Assembly: GCA_963719645.1 (NCBI GenBank) | Contig: CAVRCT010000005.1 | Span: 372,001 to 436,000 of the forward strand | Reading direction: 5' to 3' | DNA: 64,000 nucleotides | Origin: CAVRCT01 sp963719645 | Lineage (GTDB): Bacteria > Pseudomonadota > Gammaproteobacteria > DSM-16500 | Part shown: piece after piece, positions 25,110 to 34,454 of the stretch | Numbering within the stretch: position 1 is the stretch's first letter | Layout of the letters: the number at the start of each line of letters is the position of its first letter | Made by a program: the position numbers and the translations under genes | The notes under the pieces: model-generated | What the model was told of the DNA's origin: nothing | The model's input: the letters and a program-made list of their open reading frames with translations, nothing else | Databases searched by the model: none

Positions 25110-27380
25110 ATGCAACACAACCTAACTCCAACAACAAATCCCACTCTGGAAGAATTACGCGGAGTCATCGCAAAATCTCCCTATTATCAAAAAGGTTTGA
25201 CAACAGAGATTTTAGAATCATGTGGTGAAGACCTTGAGCGGTTGTTGCAGAGCCGTGCCAATTTGAATCGTAAGCTTAATCAAGCGCGTGGTTTTTTTAT
25301 TTTACGTAACTCGTCTGATGAAAGGTATTTGACTTCGGAAAAGACTGCATTCCCTTTTACCATTACCATGATAGAGTCAAATTCGGTACTGACAGCAGAT
25401 GATGTTGCTGATTCAAAAGATGATGATAACATTTTTACCCACATGCGTTTATTCTTGGAGAAGGTCACTGAGATAGGTAAACCTATTACCTATCGGGTAA
25501 AAATTCAAAAAGAACACCGTATCCCAGAAGCAATCCGCGATTTTATGCCAGAAAGTTTTTCATGCCTGAATGATTTGTTTCACCAAATAGAAGAATTTGG
25601 TTATATCGGTCTTAGGCTCAAAAGTGATTCCGCTGACATTCCACTTGAACAGCGAGCATTCTCAGATTCAGACAAATGGGTTGGTGTAGCAATGTATCAA
25701 AAACTTGATCAAGGATCTGCAGATGAGGAAGCAGAGAATCGCAGAACAATGCAATTTGCAAAATTACCCGTAGGCCCTGATGGTAATGCTCATCCTGCTC
25801 ATCGTATTATGTATTTCAATGGCCTCACAGGAACTTGTTCTGAGCACAAAGATGTGCAGCAGCTCCTAGAAGATTTCAATAAAAAACTTTTTTCAAAAGA
25901 AGCTATTGCAGCACGTCAAAAAAATGCAGAACTACCTGAATTAAAAGCGTTAAGCGATGGACAAAAAGAAAAATTGGTCTCTTTTTTCGTTTGTACACGT
26001 TCAGTGTGGGAGCGAGATGTTATGAAGCGCGTAAAAGGCGTGGCAAATGTGGAGCTTGAAGGATTGTTACCAAAACTTCCCAATTTCAAGCGGTGGGCAG
26101 AACGTATTAGTATTAAAGATTCTAAACCTAAGGACAGGCATGAAGTAAGCTATGCACCATCAAGCCTTACTGAGTTAAGTCGTATTGGCAATGGACAAGT
26201 CTCAACTTATTTTTGGCGGGAATTTTATGAAGGAACAACCAGCAAAATACCTAATCTAAGATTAATTGCGTTGATTTTGGGTGTTGATGCAGAAGTCGTA
26301 GAAAAGAATATGTATGACATGGAACTTATTGCATCCTATTACTTTAATAATAAACAGTTTACAGATGTTAACCAACACCGTCTGGCAAGCCCAAGTGATC
26401 TTAGACTGTTGCGCGAAGAAAAAGCAGCGGCAGCAATTGAAGAAGCAAAGCGAAACGTAGAAAGAGCAAAACAAGCGGAAAAAGACGCAGCAATCAGGAA
26501 AGAGCAACAAGAGGCTGATGCAGCAAGAAGACCCGCACGAGCGGCTGAAGCGGAAAGAAAGGCGGTTGTTGCTGCACCCGCACCCGCTACATCGGTAACT
26601 AAAGCTAATAATGAAGGATTATCTACGCCTGCTTTTCTGCAAAAAACAGTGGCAATGACTCAGGAATCGAGTTCAAGTGCGCAAGGTAAAAATTCTGATG
26701 AAAAAGCAGCAACTAAGCCTCCGATGGAATCCTTTGGCTCTTATACTCTTATAAATACTATTGAAGTACCAGCAACGCATGTTTGTCTGCGTGCGACGTC
26801 GGCTGCAGAAGGCCAAACAAAATATTTAATAGTAGAACGGCCATTAACAAATGAAAAAGTTGCAAAGGCTGAATTAGAATGGAGCTTAAGTGTACTTGGT
26901 AAAAATTATGATGAAAAACTAGTAAATGAGACTCCCACGAAGTTAGTTGAGATGGGCTATTATAGTGTTCGGATTCTGAAATCAATGAAAGAGTTGGAAG
27001 CTCTCTATATCGGTAAGACTCAAGATCAAGCACCAGACCTATTACAAAAATTTCTCATCCCTGGAGAAATTGATCCTAAAACGAAAAAAACAAGTTATTA
27101 TTATGCGTACTGTAATGCCAAAGACAGTAAATTCGCTGTTGTTGACTGTCCTGAGGCATTCCAATTTCCAGAGAGATGGACAAATAAAGCAACCGTTTTA
27201 GTTCGTCGTCAAAATGATATCAATGGCCTATATATTCGAGAGATGGAAGATCCAGATTTTGTCCATAAAGAGAGATATCGTAGGAGAGGTAAAGGTGTGA
27301 CTGAATCAAGAGCAGCAACAATTAAAATAACGGCTTGGCTAACTGAGATTAATAAAAGTAAAGTTAGACCAGTTATGTAG
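25110..27380 (+). CDS. SH2-like domain protein with central coiled coil (effector candidate)
   Basis: A 756-aa protein. Residues about 24-165 resemble an SH2 domain. It opens with SPYYQKGLTTEIL, then GFFILRNSS (FLVR-type strand with R66, the residue that binds phosphate in SH2 domains) and FPFTITMI. It closes with ITYRVKIQ and ESFSCLNDLFHQIEEFG, matching the family pattern 'F-x-S-L-x-x-L-V-x-x-Y'. A charged helical segment rich in Ala, Glu and Lys spans about 430-490, then a Pro/Ala linker and an unrecognised C-terminal domain (about 540-715), followed by ERYRRRGKGV at 720-729, shared with the upstream giant protein. The start has GAGGAAAA in place. SH2 domains are known in Legionella effectors. 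No tool was run, so the domain call is tentative. Confidence 0.55.
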   Translation: MQHNLTPTTNPTLEELRGVIAKSPYYQKGLTTEILESCGEDLERLLQSRANLNRKLNQARGFFILRNSSDERYLTSEKTAFPFTITMIESNSVLTADDVADSKDDDNIFTHMRLFLEKVTEIGKPITYRVKIQKEHRIPEAIRDFMPESFSCLNDLFHQIEEFGYIGLRLKSDSADIPLEQRAFSDSDKWVGVAMYQKLDQGSADEEAENRRTMQFAKLPVGPDGNAHPAHRIMYFNGLTGTCSEHKDVQQLLEDFNKKLFSKEAIAARQKNAELPELKALSDGQKEKLVSFFVCTRSVWERDVMKRVKGVANVELEGLLPKLPNFKRWAERISIKDSKPKDRHEVSYAPSSLTELSRIGNGQVSTYFWREFYEGTTSKIPNLRLIALILGVDAEVVEKNMYDMELIASYYFNNKQFTDVNQHRLASPSDLRLLREEKAAAAIEEAKRNVERAKQAEKDAAIRKEQQEADAARRPARAAEAERKAVVAAPAPATSVTKANNEGLSTPAFLQKTVAMTQESSSSAQGKNSDEKAATKPPMESFGSYTLINTIEVPATHVCLRATSAAEGQTKYLIVERPLTNEKVAKAELEWSLSVLGKNYDEKLVNETPTKLVEMGYYSVRILKSMKELEALYIGKTQDQAPDLLQKFLIPGEIDPKTKKTSYYYAYCNAKDSKFAVVDCPEAFQFPERWTNKATVLVRRQNDINGLYIREMEDPDFVHKERYRRRGKGVTESRAATIKITAWLTEINKSKVRPVM

Positions 27381-27522
27381 CGAGTAGCCCGGGTGCAACC
27401 CATAGGCGTCAAGCTAAGGAAATTTTGTTATTAGATAAAGTACGAACAATGAATGACAATTGGCGACTCTCAACTGTGCATAATGCTTTGTTGAACCAGG
27501 AATCAAAATGAATTTTTGAGCA
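27381..27522. other. Junction spacer after the SH2-like gene
   Basis: About 140 bp without a gene. The stretch CCCGGGTGCAACCCATAGGC and what follows has the feel of a residual mobile-element end, but I cannot assign it. Similarity to the kinase gene begins right after it. Confidence 0.3.
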
Positions 27523-27770
27523 GATAAAGCGAGCGTATGATTCGACAATCGCCATGCCATCTGATTTTAATGAATTCCCTAATGCGATCGATGAGAAAGG
27601 GAATCGATATTTTATTGGCAACGCACCGATATCCGATTTGTTTGAGTTTATCAACGAGCGAGAGGGAGAAGAACAATATTTACCCCTTGGTATCGTCAAG
27701 AATTTAACAATCGATTTAATTTTGGCGCTTCATGTGTTTTATGCGAGTGGACGGGTGATTTGTGTTTTAA
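27523..27770 (+). pseudogene. Internal fragment of the eukaryotic-like kinase gene
   Basis: About 250 bp that align with 16518-16770 of the kinase gene at clearly high identity (shared AATCGATATTTTATTGGCAA and TATCGTCAAGAATTTAAC-type words). The frame runs DFNEFPNAIDEKGNRYFIGN and ends at the catalytic loop: VICD is cut to VIC and continues as VLRVRK into an R5 block. No catalytic Asp remains. It is one side of a segmental duplication around the island. Confidence 0.85.
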
Positions 27771-27777
27771 GAGTGAG

Positions 27778-27881
27778 GAAAATGTTGGGTTTCGCTGCGC
27801 TCTACCCAACCTACGTGACTTTTTCTTCAAGGGTTATTAGTCACGTAGGTTGGGTAGAGCGCAGCGAAACCCAACAACATC
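27778..27881. repeat. R5 inverted repeat block, right copy
   Basis: Same 104-bp block as at 18090-18193, with one difference seen. It joins the kinase fragment directly to the 3' end of the intact PTPS gene, overlapping the region just after the PTPS stop codon. Confidence 0.9.
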
Positions 27882-27885
27882 ACTG

Positions 27886-28371
27886 TCACCCCATCGTAGC
27901 CGCGCCAGATTGCCCAGGACCATTAAACACTCTAACCGTCATGCCTTCGATGCAATTTCTCGCGACTTCAGCCGGATCGTGGGTCAATTGTTGCAAAAAC
28001 CAATGCGATAATTCTTCAATGGTGATATTACAAAGCGGCAAAATCACGACATCTTTTTTCAAAAACGGAATCCGCTCTTGGTTAAAATGCGCAAACAACA
28101 TATCGCCTGATTCTTCTAAGCGTAAATATTTTGATTCACTGGGTAATAAAAAATATCGATCTAACCGACTGCACAATTCGAGTAATTTATTTTTATAAAT
28201 TCGATAATCAAATGCCATGCCATTGTCATCCACCTTGATTTGCATTTCCAAGTTGACGTTATAATTATGGCCATGCAATGCTTCGCGCTCCGTCGCAGAA
28301 AAAACGGTAAAATGACCGGCAGAAAATGAAAACTCATCTTTGTGTAATTCTAAAAGGGCGGATCGACTCAC
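27886..28371 (-). CDS. 6-pyruvoyl-tetrahydropterin synthase/QueD-family protein lacking the usual cysteine
   Basis: A 161-aa pterin synthase-fold protein. Zinc-binding histidines are visible in FSAGHF and LHGHNYNV. Between them, where PTPS and QueD enzymes carry the catalytic Cys, the sequence is TVFSATEREA: glutamates and no Cys. Replacement of that Cys by Glu is known from PTPS-III enzymes, which make the folate precursor 6-hydroxymethyl-dihydropterin. A pteridine reductase gene lies 1.2 kb away, so a role in folate or reduced pterin synthesis rather than queuosine is plausible. The start is GTG at 28371 (no ATG fits). A partial duplicate is at 18193-18325. Confidence 0.75.
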   Translation of the reverse strand: MSRSALLELHKDEFSFSAGHFTVFSATEREALHGHNYNVNLEMQIKVDDNGMAFDYRIYKNKLLELCSRLDRYFLLPSESKYLRLEESGDMLFAHFNQERIPFLKKDVVILPLCNITIEELSHWFLQQLTHDPAEVARNCIEGMTVRVFNGPGQSGAATMG

Positions 28372-28405
28372 GTTGGTGTGCTCCTCGTTTTGGCGCAGAA
28401 GTATA

Positions 28406-29557
28406 TCATAAATTCCGGCGTTTATCGTGCATTAAAAAGCCATTTAATGCCGTAGCAACACTTTTACTGAAGCCAATGACTTTTACCAATTCACCCATTT
28501 CACTGGGTAGCAAGAGTTGCTTAATCGCCTGAATTTGCTGAGTTTTTTCATATTCTTGTTTTGATAAGAGACTCTCAGCCATCTCCAACAAACCACAATT
28601 CATTAAAAAAGCCGCTTGGGTGGTATAACCCTTTAACGATAATCCCGCCGCCAGCGCGCTTTCAGTGACTTGGGTAAAATCAACATGGGCTGTGATATCT
28701 TGCAAGCCCACTAAATGCAAGGGATCATCGCTATGACGATGCTCAGAAAAACATTTTAACGTACCCATCGAGCGATCCGGATGATAATACTCTGCTCGTC
28801 CATAGCCATAATCGATGCAGAGAATCACACCTTGCTGCAGGCAATTGGCCAATGACTGTATCCACGGCGTAATCGTCAAATGAATTTCAGATCGATAACC
28901 GATGGGTAAAGGTTGCTCTGTCTCTAGCTTGATAATAGCGTTTGCTAAATCCGCGCTAGGTGTATTGAGAGACCAAACAAATTGATCGTCATGCCAGCTC
29001 ACACAACATTCTTTTGCACCTTCCGCGGTGATTTGAAAACAATGGACAGGTAAGGCATCTAACACTTCATTTGCAAAAATAATCCCAGTCATTGCAGTGG
29101 GCAATTGATCCAGCCAAACGACGCGTGATGCTAAATGCGGACAGTGTTTTTCAATGCATTGCTTTTGGCGAGTGCGTAAATCAGGGCTGATTTCAAACAT
29201 CAAATAGCGATTGGGCAGTGCATGCAGTTTTTCTAATGCTAAGAGCAAATCGGCGGCAAAAATACCAGAGCCACCACCGATTTCTAGAAAATCACTCTTC
29301 GGTAAGTCGGTGAAAATTTGTTGGCATTGATTGGCAAGACAGCGAGCAAAAAAAGGAGATATTTCAGGCGCTGTCATAAAATCGCCGTGTTTGCCCAGTT
29401 TAATGTTTGCAGCGGTGTAATAACCCAGATTCGGTGCATATAATGCTAATGCCATAAATGTTGCAAATGAAATAGCGCCGCCTTGCTCTTCAATCGTTTG
29501 ACGGATGAGTTGGGTGAGTGTTGTGTTGCGGTCTAATGCGTTAGAATGGGTCGTCAT
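28406..29557 (-). CDS. MidA/NDUFAF7-like SAM-dependent methyltransferase
   Basis: A 383-aa protein of the DUF185 methyltransferase family (mitochondrial member NDUFAF7 methylates an arginine in complex I). Signatures are YYTAANIKLGKHGDFMTAPE near the N-terminus, motif I FLEIGGGSGIFAADLL, YLMFEISPDLRTRQ, and IIFANEVLDALPVH. The ATG at 29557 is chosen over a GTG at 29590, which would overlap the divergent pteridine reductase. The bacterial target is not established. A short 34-bp gap separates it from the PTPS gene downstream on the same strand. Confidence 0.85.
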   Translation of the reverse strand: MTTHSNALDRNTTLTQLIRQTIEEQGGAISFATFMALALYAPNLGYYTAANIKLGKHGDFMTAPEISPFFARCLANQCQQIFTDLPKSDFLEIGGGSGIFAADLLLALEKLHALPNRYLMFEISPDLRTRQKQCIEKHCPHLASRVVWLDQLPTAMTGIIFANEVLDALPVHCFQITAEGAKECCVSWHDDQFVWSLNTPSADLANAIIKLETEQPLPIGYRSEIHLTITPWIQSLANCLQQGVILCIDYGYGRAEYYHPDRSMGTLKCFSEHRHSDDPLHLVGLQDITAHVDFTQVTESALAAGLSLKGYTTQAAFLMNCGLLEMAESLLSKQEYEKTQQIQAIKQLLLPSEMGELVKVIGFSKSVATALNGFLMHDKRRNL

Positions 29558-29577
29558 ACAGTGGGGAAGAGTATACC

Positions 29578-30324
29578 ATGCCAAATTCACAAAAAGTGGC
29601 TTTCATTACCGGCGCAGCACGGCGCATCGGTGCTGAAATTGCCCAAATCCTGCATCAAGCAAATATCAATGTGGTATTGCATTACCATCAATCGCATGCG
29701 GCAGCTGAGCACTTATGCCAGCAATTAAATGACATTCGTCCTCACTCGGCGAGTTTGTTGCAAGCTGATTTGTGTGAGGTTGCGTTGTTGGCGCAACTCG
29801 TGCAAAAAGCCGCGGCGGTTTGGGGGCGGTTGGATATTTTAGTCAATAATGCTTCTCGGTTTTATAAAACAAAAGTGGGTGATGTGACGGATGACATTTG
29901 GCAGGATTTATTTACGAGTAATCTCCAAGCGCCCTTTTTTCTCAGTCAGGCGGCGTTGCCTTATTTGCAGCAACAACGCGGTTGTATCATTAATATTGCG
30001 GATGTGCATGGTGAGCGTGCGATGCGAGATTATCCTATTTATAGCATGACGAAAGCTGGGGTATTGATGATGACGCAAGCATTAGCGAAAGAAATTGGCC
30101 CGGATGTTCGAGTAAATGCAGTGTCACCTGGAACCGTTGTATTGCCCGAAGGTGATAATACCTTGAGCGCAGAACGTCGGGAAAAAATTATTAGTAAAAC
30201 CGCTTTGCTGCGTTATGGTACGGCGCTGGATGTGGCGAAAGCTGTTTTATTTTTGGTGCGTGATGCGGATTATGTGACGGGGCAGACGATTGTGGTTGAT
30301 GGTGGGCGATCTTTGTCGATTTAA
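29578..30324 (+). CDS. folM: Pteridine reductase (FolM-like short-chain dehydrogenase)
   Basis: A 248-aa SDR enzyme. The cofactor motif is TGAARRIG, the TGxxxRxG form that separates pteridine reductases from ordinary SDRs. NNASRFYKT follows, and the catalytic Tyr-Lys is in YSMTKAG. The expected reaction is NADPH-dependent reduction of dihydropterins or dihydrofolate. GGGGAAG lies nine bases upstream of the ATG. It is divergent from the MidA-like gene with only 20 bp between starts, and close to the PTPS gene, suggesting a small pterin/folate cluster. Confidence 0.87.
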   Translation: MPNSQKVAFITGAARRIGAEIAQILHQANINVVLHYHQSHAAAEHLCQQLNDIRPHSASLLQADLCEVALLAQLVQKAAAVWGRLDILVNNASRFYKTKVGDVTDDIWQDLFTSNLQAPFFLSQAALPYLQQQRGCIINIADVHGERAMRDYPIYSMTKAGVLMMTQALAKEIGPDVRVNAVSPGTVVLPEGDNTLSAERREKIISKTALLRYGTALDVAKAVLFLVRDADYVTGQTIVVDGGRSLSI

Positions 30325-30960
30325 TTCATGCTCTACTCTTTGGATGACTGTTGCTTTTTATACAAATCCCCCTTGTTCCCAATGGCACTAGCTTAAGAAC
30401 TGTCGTCCCGGAATTTACTGGCGCTTAATGAGCGCTTTTTGCGAATTTAGCGCCAGTTAATGTCCGGGATCCATTTTGCTTAAAGCATATAAGTTAAAAG
30501 CAAGAGGGCGATAAATTGAAGATGGATCCCGGACATTAAGTAGCTCTAAACGAGCAAAAAGAGCTCGTTAAGAGCTACTAAATTCCGGGGATGACAGTTC
30601 TTAAGCTAGCGCCATTGCCCCTTGTTCCCCCTTTTTCAAAGGGGGAGACTTTTCTAAACAGCTCTGTGTCTTAATAGCGAAAACTGTTTGGAAGGTCTCC
30701 CTCTTTTTCAAGGTGTTGTTGTGTAATTCCCACTTCCGTCATTGCGAGGAGCGTTTTTTGCGACGAAGCAATCCAGTTTTTGATTCTTAAGTCTAAAACT
30801 GGATTGCTTCGTCGCAAAAAACGCTCCTCGCAATGACGGTGCGAGAATTACGCAACAACGCCCTTTTTCAAAGGAGAAGGCTTTTCTAATTTCCTTTTTA
30901 CGTGATTTCAACTGTCGAATCTAGGATAATGCCTGTATCAAGAAAAAAGGCAGCCAAGCG
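30325..30960. repeat. Composite repeat block: R1 + R2 + R4
   Basis: No gene here. An R1 element starts at 30366 and leads at about 30617 into an R2-type hairpin (arms near GGGGGAGACTTTTCTAAACAG and CTGTTTGGAAGGTCTCCC). An R4 palindrome at about 30714-30860 follows, with arms CCGTCATTGCGAGGAGCG and CGCTCCTCGCAATGACGG around TCTTAAGTCTAAAACTGG. The R2 right end (CCTTTTTCAAAGG) resumes after R4, so R4 sits inside R2, which is attached to R1. Confidence 0.85.
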
Positions 30961-32710
30961 ATGAGCTTCTTACGCAATCCATTCATGACCGCATATAAGG
31001 CGCGCTTATATCCAAATTATTGGGATATTATTGCGTTATTGTTTGCGTTGGGGGTGATTGCAGTCTTGGCCTGGACAGCGAAGCAAATGTCAGTGCCGTA
31101 TCATTTAGGTCAAGTTATTCCAATTTCGCTCGATCCTCACAATTTACCCGGTTATGCGTTGCGGACTGTATCGCGGATGTTGTTGGCCTTATTTGTCTCA
31201 TTATTATTTACCTTTGTTTTCGGCACCTGGGCGGCTAAAAGTAAACGCGCTGAACGAATTATTATTCCCATTATTGATGTTTTGCAATCCGTGCCGATGT
31301 TAGGATTTTTATCCGTTACCATCGTTGCGTTTATCGAATTGTTTCCCGGCAGCTTGCTGGGCCCTGAATGCGCGGCTATTTTTGGTATTTTTACCTCACA
31401 AGCATGGAATATGGCATTGGGTTTTTATCAAACCGTTCGTATCTGTTCCCAGCTGAATTGCAAGAAGCGGCGCGATATGTTTCATTTGTCGGCTTGGCAG
31501 CGTTTTTGGCGTATTGATGTGCCTTTTTCGATGCCAGGATTATTGTGGAATATGATGATGTCCATGTCGGCGGGTTGGTTTTTCGTGGTGGCATCTGAGG
31601 CGATTACCGTCTCCAATCAACAAATTTTGTTACCCGGCATTGGTTCTTACATTGCCCGTAGCGATTCAATTGGCAGATATGCAAGCCATTGGTTATGCCA
31701 TTTTAACCATGTTCATTGTGATTTTAATTTACGATCAATTTTTATTTCGCCCACTGGTTGCTTGGGCGGAAAAATTTAAAGCAGAACAAATTGCGCCAAG
31801 AGCGAGTGGCGCGACTCATGGTTAGTTGAGTTTATTGCACCGTACGCGATTGCTGCGTTATTTGGGTATGCGATTAGATGATCTGTTTGATAATTTGTGA
31901 ATATTGCTATTTTTCGTCGAAGCCTGTTCAACGAAGCCGTCCCTCTTGGTTTCATCAACATGGCCGTTTTAAATTCGATTTGGAATTTATGTTTTACGTT
32001 GGTGATTGCAGGTATCATTTTCTATTCCGGTTATTTGTTGATAAAAAATTTCCCGCTCAGCATCCGTTGCGCATGTGTTTTTTCTTGGCTTAGCAACAAC
32101 GTTGCGCGTGATGGTGCTAATTATCGTTTGTTCGCTGATTTGGGTGCCGATCGGCGTTTGGATCGGTATGCGTGCCGAAATCGCGCAAATTGTGCAGCCG
32201 ATCGCGCAATTTCTCGCAGCATTTCCAGCGAATTTATTGTATCCGTTGGTTGTCATTTTAATTGTGAAATACCATTTGAACGTTGAAATCTGGGTGACAC
32301 CGCTCATGATTTTGGGGGCGCAATGGTATATGTTATTTAATGTGATTGCAGGCGCGTCTGTGTTGCCAAAAGATTTATTGCAAGTCACCGACAATTTTGG
32401 TGCGACGGGTTGGTTGCGTTGGCGCCGTTTGATTTTGCCAGGAATTTTTCCTTATTACATTACCGGTGCTATCACCGCGGCGGGTGGCGCATGGAATGCG
32501 AGTATTGTGGCGGAAGTGATTAGTTGGGGGGATACAAAATTGGCAGCAACAGGGTTAGGGGCTTATATGTCTGAGTGTACGACGCACGGCGATTTTCTGC
32601 ATATGGCATTAGGCATTGCCATGATGTGTGTGCTGGTGTTATTTTTTAATCGGATAGTTTGGCGGCCACTCTATGTATTGGCTGAATCACGTTTTCAGTT
32701 AGGAATGTAA
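30961..32710 (+). pseudogene. NitT/TauT-type ABC transporter fused permease, multiply frameshifted
   Basis: Remains of a two-domain BPD permease for nitrate/sulfonate-type import. The first half (from MSFLRNPF at 30961) is readable to GIGSYIA near 31664, where the frame shifts so that VAIQLADMQAIGYAIL continues in another frame to 31825. A locally scrambled stretch at about 31441-31475 (CSQLNCKKRRD where VPAELQEAAR is expected) shows two compensating shifts. The second half needs further shifts near 31900 and 32060 and then reads cleanly from LRMCFFLGLATTL to 32710. At least four indels are needed. Amino-acid similarity is otherwise well kept, so the decay is recent or the sequence has errors. 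Confidence 0.85.
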
Positions 32711-32712
32711 TT

Positions 32713-34018
32713 ATGGACTCAACAATGACACCACCACTTATTAGAAGTGGTGAATGTGAGTAAGAGTTTTAAAAAAGGCGACGGACAAGAATTGTTGGTG
32801 CTTGAATGATGTCAATATTCGCGTCCAAGAAGGCGAGATTATTGCCATTCTTGGTAATCGGGTTCGGGTAAATCGACATTATTGCGTATTTTAGCTGGGT
32901 TGGTGCAACCAAGCGCAGGTACGGTGTTTTATCGTGGCCAACCGGTGAATGGTCCGGTGCGTGGATTATCCATGGTGTTTCAAACGTTTGCGCTTATGCC
33001 GTGGCTGACGGTTTTGCAAAATGTTGAATTGGGGTTGGAAGCATTAGGTGTCGATCGCGATGAGCGTCGCGAGCGCGCACTCAAAGCCATTGATACCATC
33101 GGTTTAGATGGATTTGAAACAGCGTTTCCCAAAGAATTATCCGGTGGGATGCGACAACGAGTCGGCTTTGCGCGTGCATTGGTTGTTAATCCAGATATTT
33201 TATTAATGGATGAGCCTTTTTCTGCATTAGATGTATTAACGGCCGACAATTTAAAGAGTGACTTATTAGATTTATGGGAAACCAAAAAAACCGGAATTAA
33301 TTGTATTTTATTCGTGACCCATAATATTGAAGAAGCTGCGTTGATGGCGGATCGTATTATTGTTTTTAACAGTAACCCGGGTTCTATTCGTGGTGAATTA
33401 AAAGTGAATTTAACCCATCCGCGTAGTGATTTAGATCCTCGTTTCCGTAATCAAGTGGATCGTGTGTATACGTTGATGACGACGCAAGTCCAAGTTGCGG
33501 GTGTGGCAGAAGGGCATCCACCGATTGATTTAGGTTATCGGTTACCGGAAGCCAGTGTGGCTGAGATCACGGGATTACTTGAAACACTCAATGCACCTGA
33601 AACCGATGGCAAAATGGATTTGCCGGATGTAGCGGATACGTTGATGTTAGATATTGATGAATTATTTCCGTTGACAGAATTATTAGAAATTTTGCATTTT
33701 GCGAAAGTATCGAAAGGTGATATCTCTATGACAGAAGCGGGCAAAGCATTTGTTGAAGCAGATATTTTGGAGCGCAAGAAAATATTTTTACAACACTTAA
33801 AAAAATATGTGCCATTGGCGCGTTATATTTACGATCAATTAAATCGTCACCCTCGTCATCGGGCATTGGAAGAACATTTCTTGTCGTTGTTAGAGGATTA
33901 CTTAACCGAGAAAGAAGCGGCGAGGGTATTAAGTACTGTGATTGAGTGGGGACGGTATGCGGAATTGTTTGCATATGATTATAATGCGGGCGTGTTGAGT
34001 TTAGAAAATCCGAATTGA
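32713..34018 (+). pseudogene. NitT/TauT-type ABC transporter ATPase, 5' end frameshifted
   Basis: ATP-binding partner of the preceding permease. From about 32882 it reads cleanly: LLRILAGLVQPSAG, signature LSGGMRQRVGFARAL, Walker B ILLMDEPFSALD and H-loop FVTHNIEEA. A C-terminal AAA-associated domain follows (about 130 residues, ELFPLTELLEILHFAK...). The first 150 bases need three single-base corrections to give LLEVVNVSKSFKKGDG...NDVNIRV...ILGKSGSGKST; as written, the Walker A lysine region is out of frame. Permease and ATPase share the same kind of damage, so the transporter is probably lost. Confidence 0.85.
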
Positions 34019-34454
34019 TTGTTTTTATACAAATCCCCCTTGTTCCCAATGGCACTAGCTTAAGAACTGTCGTCCCGGAATTTACTGGCGCTTAATGAGC
34101 GCTTTTTGCGAATTTAGCGCCAGTTAATGTCCGGGATCCATTTTGCTTAAAGCATATAAGTTAAAAGCAAGAGGGCGATAAATTGAAGATGGATCCCGGA
34201 CATTAAGTAGCTCTAAACGAGCAAAAGGCGCTCGTTAAGAGCTACTAAATTCCGGGACGACAGTTCTTAAGCTAGTGCCATTGCCCCTTGTTCCCCCTTT
34301 TTCAAAGTGGGAGACCTGCTAAGCAGCCTTATAACTAAACGCGGCGCTGCTTAGCAGGTCTCCCACTTTGAAAAAGGGGGAACAAGGGGGATTTGTATAA
34401 AACACAACTTTCATTTAAAAATAAGTCCCCATTCGATGTTTCCCCTGAAGTGGA
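34019..34454. repeat. Composite repeat: R1 plus R2
   Basis: No gene here. The R1 element runs from 34033 to about 34282, followed by an R2 hairpin to 34392 with arms GGGAGACCTGCTAAGCAGCC / GCTGCTTAGCAGGTCTCCC. The layout is the same as at 6037-6396, and the outer tips are again AATCCCCCTTGTTCCC and its complement. It separates the convergent ATPase pseudogene and FUSC gene. Confidence 0.88.

Noticed and set aside
27381..27522. Insertion-sequence end after the SH2-like gene
   Set aside because: No transposase fragment or inverted ends could be seen; the resemblance was only an impression.
30961..32710. Programmed frameshifting in the permease
   Set aside because: Several shifts at unrelated sequences without slippery sites are needed, which points to decay or sequence errors rather than recoding.
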